A DNA stretch of 21,871 bases from the NCBI GenBank assembly GCA_018648945.1, contig JABGQJ010000038.1, forward strand, positions 1 through 21,871. The letters run 5' to 3'. The notes under the pieces were generated by a model. It did not search any database. It was not told where the DNA came from and saw nothing but the letters and a program-made list of their open reading frames with translations. Shown here in pieces: positions 16,142-21,871 of this stretch; positions within the stretch are counted from its first letter, which is position 1, and each line of letters begins with the position of its first letter. The DNA is from Victivallales bacterium (GTDB taxonomy: Bacteria; Verrucomicrobiota; Lentisphaeria; Oligosphaerales; Lenti-02). Made by a program: the position numbers and the translations under genes.

Positions 16142-16945
16142 CTAGCTCTGGGAGCCACTCCGCCGTGCCTTGGTTTGACGTCCGGGCAGGATGCCCTTCT
16201 TCGTGCCCTCGATGAAGGCGGCAAACTCCTCCACCTCGGGGACGGAGCCGTGGGCGTCCCGGATCTCGGCCAAGGCGTTGGAGCGGTTCAGGCCGCCGAA
16301 AAAGTAGGTCTTGATCGCCGAACGAATGGCCTTGCGTGCCGCGGGCACGATGCTGGCCCGCTTGAGCCCCACTACGTTTGCCCCCTGGATCTGCTCGAAC
16401 TGGAGCATGCAGAATGGCGGAATGTCTTGGGCGAAGCCATTGCCGCCGCCGACCATCGCCAGGCGACCGATGCGCACGAACTGATGGATCAGGCAGGCAG
16501 CGCTGACAAATGCCCGATCCCCGATCTCCACATGCCCGCCGACCATCGTCATGTTCGCGACCACGACGCCGTCGCCGAGTAGACAGTTGTGCCCGAGATG
16601 AGCAAAGGCCATCAGTAACACACCGTCACCGATGGCGGTCTTGGAGCCTTCGGTGGAACCGCGATGGATGGTGACATACTCGCGCAGCACGCACTTGCTG
16701 CCGATCTCCGTGCGCGTGGGAGCGCCATCGTAGTGCAGATCCTGAGGCGTGTCGCCGATATTGGCGCCAGTGTGGATCACTGTCCCCGAGCCGATACTGG
16801 TGTTGCCCGACACATGGGCGTGCGGGCCGATCTGGCAGCCGTCGCCAATCTGCACGTCGTCATCGATCACGGCATACGGCCCCACGGTGACGTCGGTGCC
16901 AAGCTCGGCTTTCGGGGAAATGATGGCGGTGGCGTGGATGCTCAT
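16142..16945 (-). CDS. lpxA: Acyl-ACP--UDP-N-acetylglucosamine O-acyltransferase LpxA
   Basis: The protein has 267 residues (E. coli LpxA has 262). LpxA transfers a 3-hydroxyacyl chain from ACP to UDP-GlcNAc, the first step of lipid A synthesis. The sequence is a left-handed beta helix of imperfect hexapeptide repeats (VGPYAV, IGDGCQ, IGPHAH). The E. coli residues H122, H125, H144 and H160 correspond to His116 and His119 (AFAHLGHNC), His138 (GGHVEIGD) and His154 (LIHQF). The C-terminal helical domain starts at NVVGLKRASI. The ATG at 16945 (MSIHATAIISP) matches the family start; an upstream in-frame start would add 16 unrelated residues. The gene follows tyrS by 75 nt and overlaps nothing. The usual partners lpxD, fabZ and lpxB are not adjacent. 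Confidence 0.93.
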   Translation of the reverse strand: MSIHATAIISPKAELGTDVTVGPYAVIDDDVQIGDGCQIGPHAHVSGNTSIGSGTVIHTGANIGDTPQDLHYDGAPTRTEIGSKCVLREYVTIHRGSTEGSKTAIGDGVLLMAFAHLGHNCLLGDGVVVANMTMVGGHVEIGDRAFVSAACLIHQFVRIGRLAMVGGGNGFAQDIPPFCMLQFEQIQGANVVGLKRASIVPAARKAIRSAIKTYFFGGLNRSNALAEIRDAHGSVPEVEEFAAFIEGTKKGILPGRQTKARRSGSQS

Positions 16946-17020
16946 GGTGCGATTCCCGTGTCCTGCACATTCTCCAAGATCGAGAAGATCCATTGCTGCG
17001 CCTGGCAGCTCATCGGCGGC

Positions 17021-18301
17021 CTATTCGGCGACCACCCGGCGGCGATTCTTCTTGCCGGAGCGGATCATCAGCTGGCCGTCCCGGAGGTCGTCCAGCGTCA
17101 CATTCAGCTTGTCGTCGGCAATTCGACCGTCGTTAAGATAGCACCCTCCGCCCTTGATGAGACGGCGGACCTCGCCATTCGATTTGGCCAGACCGGAATC
17201 GATGAAGAGTTTGACTACCCAGATGCCTTCGGCAAGCTCGTCTTTGGGCAGGGTCAAGGTCGGCAAGTCGCTGTTGACCTGGGTCGTTTTCACTTCCGTG
17301 ACCCGGCTGCTTGTGGCGACCTTGCTGTCTGGGTCGGCAAAGCCGAACTCGCCGCTGGCAGCCAGGTAGGCGCGGGTGGCTTCCTCGAAGCCATGGGCGA
17401 GGAGGGTCGCCTCGAAGCCGAGAATCTCCTTGGCTCGGTTGATGGCGGGGGCCGGGAGCGCACCCAGGCGGTGGACCTCATCCATGGGCAGGGCCGTGAA
17501 GAAGCCCAGGAGACGATCCACGTCGGCATCGTCCACGTTGCGCCAGAACTGGTAGTAGTCGAAGGGCGAGGTGCGCTGGATGTCGAGCCACACGGCGCCG
17601 GACGCGGTCTTGCCGAATTTCTGGCCGTCCCCCTTGAGCAGCAAGGGGAAGGTGGCCCCGAAGGATTCCTGGCCGAGCATGCGCCGGACGAGGTCGCAGC
17701 CGGCGACGATGTTGCCCCACTGGTCCTGCCCGCCAAACTGGATGTCGCATCCGTGGTCGCGCTTCAGCACGTAGAAGTCATAGGACTGCAGCAACATGTA
17801 GTTGAATTCAAGGAACGAGATCCCGGTCTCCAGCCGCATCTTCACCGACTCGGCGGCAAGCATGCGGTTGATGCTGAAGTGGCAGCCCACGTCCCGCAGG
17901 AACTCGATGTAGTTCAGGTCCCGCAGCCAGTCGGCATTGTTCACCAGCTCCGCCCGGTCATTGCTGAAGTCGAGGAAACGGGAGAGCTGGCCCTTGATGG
18001 CCTCGGCGTTGGCATCGATCTCGCCGGCGGTGAGAATGGGGCGCGCCTCGGTCTTGCCGGAGGGATCCCCGACCATGGCGGTGCCGCCTCCGACCAGAGC
18101 GATGGCGCGATGCCCGCACTGTTGCAGCCAGCGCATGGCCATCACCGGCAGCAGGTGACCGATGTGCAGGCTGTTCCCCGTGGGGTCGAAGCCTACGTAG
18201 AAGGTCATCGACTCCTCACCGAGGCGCTTCTTCAGGCCCACGGCATCCGTGAGCTGGTACAGGAACCCACGTTCCTCAAGTATGTCCAGAGCATTTCGCA
18301 T
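17021..18301 (-). CDS. tyrS: Tyrosyl-tRNA synthetase
   Basis: The protein has 426 residues, close to E. coli TyrS (424), and charges tRNA-Tyr in the cytoplasm. The class I signatures are present: HIGH at 46-49 within DPTGNSLHIGHLLP, and KFGKT at about 229-233 (the bacterial TyrRS form of KMSKS). Tyrosine- and tRNA-binding motifs include FLEFNYMLLQSYDF and FGGQDQWGNI. The C-terminus carries an S4 RNA-binding domain (NGEVRRLIKGGGCYLNDGRI, ending in GKKNRRRVVAE). The ATG at 18301 follows GAGAGG at 9 nt. The gene lies downstream of rplU, separated by a strong terminator hairpin. It probably leads a message with lpxA and the lipoprotein gene. Confidence 0.97.
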   Translation of the reverse strand: MRNALDILEERGFLYQLTDAVGLKKRLGEESMTFYVGFDPTGNSLHIGHLLPVMAMRWLQQCGHRAIALVGGGTAMVGDPSGKTEARPILTAGEIDANAEAIKGQLSRFLDFSNDRAELVNNADWLRDLNYIEFLRDVGCHFSINRMLAAESVKMRLETGISFLEFNYMLLQSYDFYVLKRDHGCDIQFGGQDQWGNIVAGCDLVRRMLGQESFGATFPLLLKGDGQKFGKTASGAVWLDIQRTSPFDYYQFWRNVDDADVDRLLGFFTALPMDEVHRLGALPAPAINRAKEILGFEATLLAHGFEEATRAYLAASGEFGFADPDSKVATSSRVTEVKTTQVNSDLPTLTLPKDELAEGIWVVKLFIDSGLAKSNGEVRRLIKGGGCYLNDGRIADDKLNVTLDDLRDGQLMIRSGKKNRRRVVAE

Positions 18302-18338
18302 GGCTTGTTGCCTCTCCAGGCGGTGTGGTCGTGACGAC

Positions 18339-18389
18339 CAAAAACAAAGCCTGCCTGCACCCGTTTTCAACTCGGGGGCTGGCAGGCTT
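18339..18389 (-). terminator. Intrinsic terminator between rplU and tyrS (possible tyrS attenuator)
   Basis: On the minus strand AAGCCTGCC (18389-18381) pairs perfectly with GGCAGGCTT (18355-18347), with an inner CCCG/CGGG helix. The 3' arm runs into TTTGTTTTTGG (18349-18339), a proper T tract. It lies 36 nt after the rplU stop. Only 38 nt remain before the tyrS ATG, holding the tight palindrome GGTCGTGACGACC (18327-18339) and the ribosome binding site. A separate tyrS promoter after the terminator would have very little room. Confidence 0.85.
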
Positions 18390-18425
18390 GGCGGACGCTA
18401 AGCGGTCCCGGCTAACGCGGTGTCC

Positions 18426-18743
18426 CTAGGCGACGGTGATGCCCTTCACTGCGACGCGCGTCAGTTCCTGCCGGTGGCCCTGCTTGACCCGGTAACGCTT
18501 GCGGCGCTTCATCTTGAAGACGATGAGTTTCTTGTCGCGGAGGTGCTCGACGACTTCGAGTTCCACCTGAGCGCCAGCCACGGACGGGGTGCCGACCTTG
18601 ATATCTTGGCCGTCGTTGACGAGCAACACGTCGTCCTCAAGGATGATGCTGTCGCCCTGGTCGCCGACGAGACGGTCGGTCTCGAAGATCATGCCGGGCT
18701 CTACTTTGTATTGCTTGCCAGAAAGCTTGATAACTGCGTACAT
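18426..18743 (-). CDS. rplU: 50S ribosomal protein bL21
   Basis: The protein has 105 residues, the normal bL21 length (about 103). The start MYAVIKLSGKQYKVEPGM is the classic bL21 opening (YAVI..GGKQY.V..G). The end, KMKRRKRYRVKQGHRQELTRV, is the conserved KRRK.Y.K..GHRQ..T..KI RNA-binding region that contacts 23S rRNA. The ATG at 18743 follows GGAG at 7 nt; the longer open frame upstream has no homology. In most bacteria rpmA (bL27) follows rplU directly. Here there is no rpmA, and the gene ends in its own terminator. Confidence 0.97.
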   Translation of the reverse strand: MYAVIKLSGKQYKVEPGMIFETDRLVGDQGDSIILEDDVLLVNDGQDIKVGTPSVAGAQVELEVVEHLRDKKLIVFKMKRRKRYRVKQGHRQELTRVAVKGITVA

Positions 18744-18757
18744 CGCACGTCTCCGTA

Positions 18758-18786
18758 GTCTATAGCTACCCGGATTTCCGGGCGCA
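18758..18786 (-). promoter_or_regulatory. Candidate rplU promoter with a CCCGGA/TCCGGG hairpin in its spacer
   Basis: On the minus strand TTGCGC (18786-18781) and TATAGA (18763-18758) are 17 bp apart, which would give a leader of about 10-15 nt. The spacer contains CCCGGA-AA-TCCGGG (18769-18782). If the true promoter lies further upstream, as several AT-rich -10-like stretches around 18795-18825 would allow, this hairpin would instead be in the rplU leader RNA and could act in autoregulation. Confidence 0.35.
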
Positions 18787-18884
18787 ACTGCAATCACAAA
18801 TACCAAAGTCGCATAAAGTAGCGTTCCCCTAGGGAAATGCAATGACGCCTGGAGTGATTCGCCGTCCTTGGCGGGGGGCGGGGA

Positions 18885-18912
18885 TTGACAGGTCGGTAGG
18901 ATTGCCCATATT
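18885..18912 (+). promoter_or_regulatory. Candidate promoter for xseA-xseB-yraN
   Basis: A perfect TTGACA (18885-18890) is followed after 16 bp by CATATT (18907-18912). Transcription would begin near 18919. That leaves about 22 nt before the GTG at 18941 but only 10 nt before the alternative ATG at 18929, which supports the GTG start. Confidence 0.5.
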
Positions 18913-18940
18913 GGGGGCAACTACCCCTATGGAGTGCACC

Positions 18941-20182
18941 GTGAGCGACCCCCTCCCCGAGTCTGCCCCACCTCCCGTTTGGACGGTGTCGGAGCTGAAC
19001 CGCCTGGTCAAGGACATTCTGGAGCAGAGCGTTTTGCCGTTCTGGTTGCGTGGTGAATTGGGCAACCTGACGATCCACCGTTCGGGACATGTCTATCTCA
19101 CGCTCAAGGACGCCAGGAGCCAGATTTCCGGCGTGTTCTTCCGGGGCGCGGAGACGGCCACGCGCCTGGGCCTGCGCGCCGGGATGGAGGTGGAGGTGCA
19201 GGGCCGGCTCAGCGTATACGAGCCGCGGGGGCAGTACCAAGTCACGATTCAGGACATTCGGGCCGGCGGGCTGGGGGCCTTGCAGCGGCAGTTCGAGGAG
19301 ATGCGGGAGCGCTTGCGTGCGGAGGGGCTCTTCGACCCCGATCGCAAACGTCCCATTCCCGAGTTGCCACGCTGCGTGGCGGTGATTACCAGCCCCCAGG
19401 GCGCGGCCCTTCGTGATTTCCTTCGGGTTGTCGGCCGCCGGTTCGGGGGGCTCCATGTCCGGGTGGCGCCGGTCACCGTGCAGGGCAAGGACTCCGCCCG
19501 GCAGATTGCCGCCTCGATCCGGGCGCTGAACGAGATGCAGGCCTGCGACGTGATTGTGCTTACCCGCGGTGGTGGCAGCCTGGAGGATCTCTGGTCCTTC
19601 AACGAGGAGGTCGTGGCCCGCGCTCTGGCCGAGTCCGAATTGCCGGTCATCAGTGCGGTCGGGCACGAACGGGATGTGACGATCAGCGATCTGGTCGCGG
19701 ACTTGCGGGTGGCGACGCCTTCCGCCGCTGCCGAACTGGTGGTGCGGGCCAAGGCGGAGCTGGCAGAAGCGGTGCAGACGCGCGTCCAGCGCCTGCAGTC
19801 GGCCATGCGGCTGCGGCTGGCAGCTCTGCGGCGACGGTTGGAGCGGGCGGCGGGGCATCCGATTCTGCGCGAGCCCCGCAGCGTGGTCCAGCGCTATCAG
19901 CAACGGGTCGATGAACTCAGCGTGCGTCTCGGCAACGCCCAGACGCGGGTGGTCGCCTTGCGCCAAGCCCAGCTGGACCGTGCCATCGACCGCTTGCGTG
20001 CGCTCAATCCCAAAGCCGTGCTGGAGCGCGGTTACTCGATCCTCTTTGACGGCGATGGGCGGGCGATTCGCGATGCGGCGGATGCCTCCGTGGGCACCGC
20101 TCTGCGCGGTGTCCTCGCCCGTGGGGAACTGGATGTGAACGTAGCGGCCAGTCGTCTCCCGGACGACGGACCCCAGGCATAA
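18941..20182 (+). CDS. xseA: Exodeoxyribonuclease VII large subunit
   Basis: The protein has 413 residues from a GTG start with GGAG 6 nt upstream (18931-18934). The in-frame ATG at 18929 would add four residues and has a poorer context. Exonuclease VII degrades single-stranded DNA from both ends to oligonucleotides. The N-terminus is the OB-fold (VWTVSELNRLVKDILE, FWLRGELGNLTIHRSGHVYL, FRGAE). The catalytic domain shows CVAVITSPQGAALRDF, VIVLTRGGGSLEDLWSFNEE, then VISAVGHERDVTISDLVAD and ATPSAAAEL, all hallmark XseA motifs. A long coiled coil (about 265-365) and the C-terminal LNPKAVLERGYSILFD segment complete the protein. It is followed by xseB after 11 nt, with the xseB ribosome binding site overlapping the xseA stop. 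Confidence 0.96.
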   Translation: MSDPLPESAPPPVWTVSELNRLVKDILEQSVLPFWLRGELGNLTIHRSGHVYLTLKDARSQISGVFFRGAETATRLGLRAGMEVEVQGRLSVYEPRGQYQVTIQDIRAGGLGALQRQFEEMRERLRAEGLFDPDRKRPIPELPRCVAVITSPQGAALRDFLRVVGRRFGGLHVRVAPVTVQGKDSARQIAASIRALNEMQACDVIVLTRGGGSLEDLWSFNEEVVARALAESELPVISAVGHERDVTISDLVADLRVATPSAAAELVVRAKAELAEAVQTRVQRLQSAMRLRLAALRRRLERAAGHPILREPRSVVQRYQQRVDELSVRLGNAQTRVVALRQAQLDRAIDRLRALNPKAVLERGYSILFDGDGRAIRDAADASVGTALRGVLARGELDVNVAASRLPDDGPQA

Positions 20183-20193
20183 GGAACTGTCCC

Positions 20194-20454
20194 ATGGCGG
20201 ACCCCAAGCAAGAGACCAAGGAACTGTCGTTCGAGGATGCGCTCAAGCGCCTGGAGGGCATCGTCGGCGCTATGGAAGCGGGCGAGCTCGGCCTGGAAGA
20301 AGGGATCGGCAAGTTCGAGGAGGGGATGGCTCTGGCCAAGCATTGCGCCGACCGCCTGAACCAGGTGGAGAAGAAAGTCGAGATGCTGGTCCGAAAGGCC
20401 GATCGTACCCTCGATTGGAAGCCCGTCGAGTTCCCGGATGGCGAGGATTCCTGA
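20194..20454 (+). CDS. xseB: Exodeoxyribonuclease VII small subunit
   Basis: The protein has 86 residues, a typical size for XseB. The motifs LSFEDALKRLEGIVGAMEAG, LGLEEGIGKFEEGM and the helix ending in LNQVEKKVEMLV are the family signature. Several XseB chains form a two-helix sheath along the XseA coiled coil in the active complex. AAGGA (20181-20185) overlaps the xseA stop and is 8 nt from the ATG, which suggests translational coupling and matched production of the two subunits. Confidence 0.95.
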   Translation: MADPKQETKELSFEDALKRLEGIVGAMEAGELGLEEGIGKFEEGMALAKHCADRLNQVEKKVEMLVRKADRTLDWKPVEFPDGEDS

Positions 20455-20492
20455 GCACTGGCGTCCGGGGGTCGATGTTCTGAGGGGGTCTG

Positions 20493-20921
20493 ATGGAACT
20501 TGGTTTCGGCAAACGGCGGGCCGCTCATCTGCGCCTTGGCGAACGTGGGGAGCGCTTGGCCGTGGGGTTGCTGCGCGAGCTGGGATTGGACGTGCTGACG
20601 TGCAACTACCGCACGGACCGTGGCGAGATCGACATCGTCGCGCGCGAAGGCACGACCCTCTGCTTTGTCGAGGTGAAGACCCGTCACCATCGGGTGAACT
20701 CCCGTCCCGCCGATGCGGTGGGCACTAGCAAGCGCCAGCGCATCGCTCGCGCGGCTCGACAGTATCTGCGGGAGATCGGTTTCCCCCCGCTTCTCTACCG
20801 CTACGACATTGTCGAGGTCATCCTCGTCGGTGCACGGGTCACTGACATTCGCTACTGGCGCAACGCGTTCCAGGAAGAGCGTCGGGATGCCGCCTCCCGT
20901 TTCCCGAGCGCTGTGATCTAG
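20493..20921 (+). CDS. YraN family (UPF0102) nuclease-like protein
   Basis: The protein has 142 residues. The order LGERGERLAVGLLRELGLDV, NYRTDRGEIDIVA (Glu45, Asp47) and CFVEVKTR (Glu60, Lys62) is the YraN signature and matches the PD-(D/E)xK nuclease fold (E-x-D then E-x-K). YraN proteins are predicted endonucleases or Holliday-junction-resolvase-like; their substrate is not established. The C-terminus has the usual RYDIVEVIL strand. GAGG at 20482-20485 lies 7 nt before the ATG, and the gene follows xseB by 38 nt. The grouping with exonuclease VII suggests a DNA repair or processing unit. Confidence 0.92.
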   Translation: MELGFGKRRAAHLRLGERGERLAVGLLRELGLDVLTCNYRTDRGEIDIVAREGTTLCFVEVKTRHHRVNSRPADAVGTSKRQRIARAARQYLREIGFPPLLYRYDIVEVILVGARVTDIRYWRNAFQEERRDAASRFPSAVI

Positions 20922-20939
20922 CAGGGCGGTCGGCAGCAA

Positions 20940-20971
20940 CAGAAACGCCCCGCCGGAGAACCGACGGGGCG
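20940..20971 (-). terminator. Intrinsic terminator for the pseudopilin gene
   Basis: On the minus strand CGCCCCGTCGG (20971-20961) pairs with CCGGCGGGGCG (20956-20946), eleven pairs including one U-G, around a TTCT loop. TTTCTGTT follows (20945-20938). On the plus strand the wobble would be a C-A mismatch and no T tract follows, so it serves the minus-strand gene rather than yraN. Confidence 0.8.
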
Positions 20972-20992
20972 CGGGAGAGGCAGGAGCGGAGT

Positions 20993-21604
20993 CTACAGAC
21001 GAGGGTCGCTGGGAATGCCCATGAACCACTTGAAGCGGTGACGCTCCACATGGCCATCGAGGAAGCTGGCGTTCACGCCGCCACTGTGGTTGGGGCCGCG
21101 ACGCTGGCAGCTAGGGGGATCGTTGTAAAGAGTCTGCCAGTTCCAGCCATTCACGCCACACCTGCCTTCGGCGAAGGCGGCCCGGCTGGATGGTTGGTTC
21201 ACGTCGGTGATCTTGATCGCATAGCTGTGCACATGCTCGGACCACATCATCCCGAAGCCTTTGTCCGGGGTGGTGAGTTTGCCGGGCCAGTTGACATTGT
21301 AGGAACCGGTGTAGGAGGGGCAGCAGTAGGCCTTGCGGTCGGAGACGTAGGTGAACAGGAGGTCGTAATAGGGCGGATAGGCACTCGTCCAGCTTGTGCC
21401 CAGGAGAGAGCTCTTGTTGTCTGATACATACATGGCCAGCCCCAGGGAAACCTGCTTCTGGTTGCCTACGCAACTGATGGCCTTCGCTTTTTCCCGAGCC
21501 TGTTGCAGGGCGGGTAGCAGCATGCTGGCCAGGATCGCGATGATGGCGATGACGACAAGCAGCTCGATCAGGGTGAAATGGCGAGGACAGGTGCTTCGAC
21601 GCAT
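20993..21604 (-). CDS. Type II secretion-like pseudopilin with H-X9-DG motif
   Basis: The protein has 203 residues. Residues 1-9 (MRRSTCPRH) form a short basic leader. The mature protein would begin at Phe10 ([20 protein letters not shown]), with the conserved Glu5 of the mature chain at position 14. Prepilin peptidase cuts before Phe; the residue before the cut is His instead of the usual Gly. The C-terminus holds [12 protein letters not shown], the H-X9-DG motif found in very large pseudopilin families of Lentisphaerota, Planctomycetota and Verrucomicrobiota. Four cysteines between residues 45 and 175 could form disulfides. The ATG at 21604 has AGGAG 7 nt upstream. It is a single gene with its own promoter and terminator, not part of a secretion operon. 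Its partner is unknown; these proteins are often highly multiplied in each genome. Confidence 0.9.
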   Translation of the reverse strand: MRRSTCPRHFTLIELLVVIAIIAILASMLLPALQQAREKAKAISCVGNQKQVSLGLAMYVSDNKSSLLGTSWTSAYPPYYDLLFTYVSDRKAYCCPSYTGSYNVNWPGKLTTPDKGFGMMWSEHVHSYAIKITDVNQPSSRAAFAEGRCGVNGWNWQTLYNDPPSCQRRGPNHSGGVNASFLDGHVERHRFKWFMGIPSDPRL

Positions 21605-21688
21605 GGCAATACTCCTGATTGTGGTCCGGTTGAGGGATTCGCGGAGGCCAAGCGGCATTGCCCGGCCATCCGGTGGCGGACCCGAGGA

Positions 21689-21717
21689 CATATAGCACCA
21701 GAAGACCGAAACTGCAA
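21689..21717 (-). promoter_or_regulatory. Candidate extended -10 promoter for the pseudopilin gene
   Basis: On the minus strand TTGCAG (21717-21712), a 17-bp spacer and TATATG (21694-21689) preceded by TGC give an extended -10 promoter. The leader would be about 80 nt. Beyond it, 21718-21871 contains a run of eight G (21750-21757) and no gene that I can identify. Confidence 0.5.
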
Positions 21718-21871
21718 TGCTATCAAATCGGGATCGTTCTTTGGGGAACGGGGGGGGTAGTGCTTGGGAGCCAGTACGTAGTGGATCAGGGGTTGATGGT
21801 TTTCCGCTCGGTGGCCCCGTCCTGTCCTGCCTCCTCTCAGCCAAACGGCCACCGCCGGCGCTGCAGGCCTC

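Noticed and set aside
16664..18334. Open frame of 556 codons on the plus strand across lpxA and tyrS
   Set aside because: Both opposite-strand genes are unmistakable (LpxA histidines, HIGH and KFGKT). The antisense frame is coincidental.
18302..18425. T-box riboswitch ahead of tyrS
   Set aside because: The 123-nt gap is too short and lacks the T-box consensus. Only a terminator-type hairpin and a small palindrome are present.
1..21871. CRISPR arrays, insertion sequences, integrase, phage genes, tRNA or rRNA genes
   Set aside because: I saw no regularly spaced repeats, transposase or integrase motifs, or tRNA and rRNA hallmarks on either strand.

Overview
This window is about 21.9 kb of GC-rich bacterial DNA. 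The gene content points to the PVC superphylum, most likely Lentisphaerota or a close relative such as Kiritimatiellota. The clues are a type II pseudopilin with a very conserved [17 protein letters not shown] helix and a C-terminal H-X9-DG motif, a Tat-exported sulfatase, secreted CBM9/DUF4091 and GH42-like proteins, a GH95 fucosidase, a DUF3568-like lipoprotein, and LpxA, which implies a lipid A outer membrane. The phylum is inferred from gene families. There is no rRNA in the window to confirm it.

Left part (1-13.4 kb), accessory glycan region. A truncated MFS permease gene leaves the left edge on the minus strand. It is divergent from a large secreted CBM9/DUF4091 protein gene (330-3761, +). 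A sulfatase gene (3775-5520, -) converges on that gene with only 13 nt between them. Next come two nearly identical small genes in tandem (5780-6103 and 6205-6579, +), each encoding a one-helix membrane protein and each followed by the same type of hairpin. A strong-looking promoter precedes the pair. A GH95 alpha-L-fucosidase-like gene (6783-9086, -) then diverges from a 1369-residue secreted GH42-like multidomain protein gene (9258-13367, +). Together these genes suggest breakdown of a sulfated, fucose- and galactose-containing glycan. Export signals are seen on the sulfatase, the DUF4091 protein and the GH42-like protein. None is seen on the fucosidase.

Middle part (13.4-16.1 kb). An HD-domain phosphohydrolase gene (+) converges on a two-gene minus-strand unit: a PTS EIIA domain protein, then a small coiled-coil protein resembling the G/H stalk subunit of V/A-type ATPases.

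Right part (15.7-21.9 kb), core housekeeping genes. On the minus strand these are rplU, a strong intrinsic terminator, then tyrS, lpxA and a small lipoprotein gene. Divergent from rplU is the plus-strand unit xseA-xseB-yraN (exonuclease VII and a YraN-family nuclease-like protein). A pseudopilin gene with its own promoter and terminator closes the window on the minus strand.

I see no tRNA, rRNA, CRISPR array, insertion sequence, integrase or phage gene. The least explained element is the tandem pair of small membrane proteins, which differ mainly in their tails, one of them cysteine-rich. The next is the terminator placed 38 nt ahead of tyrS.
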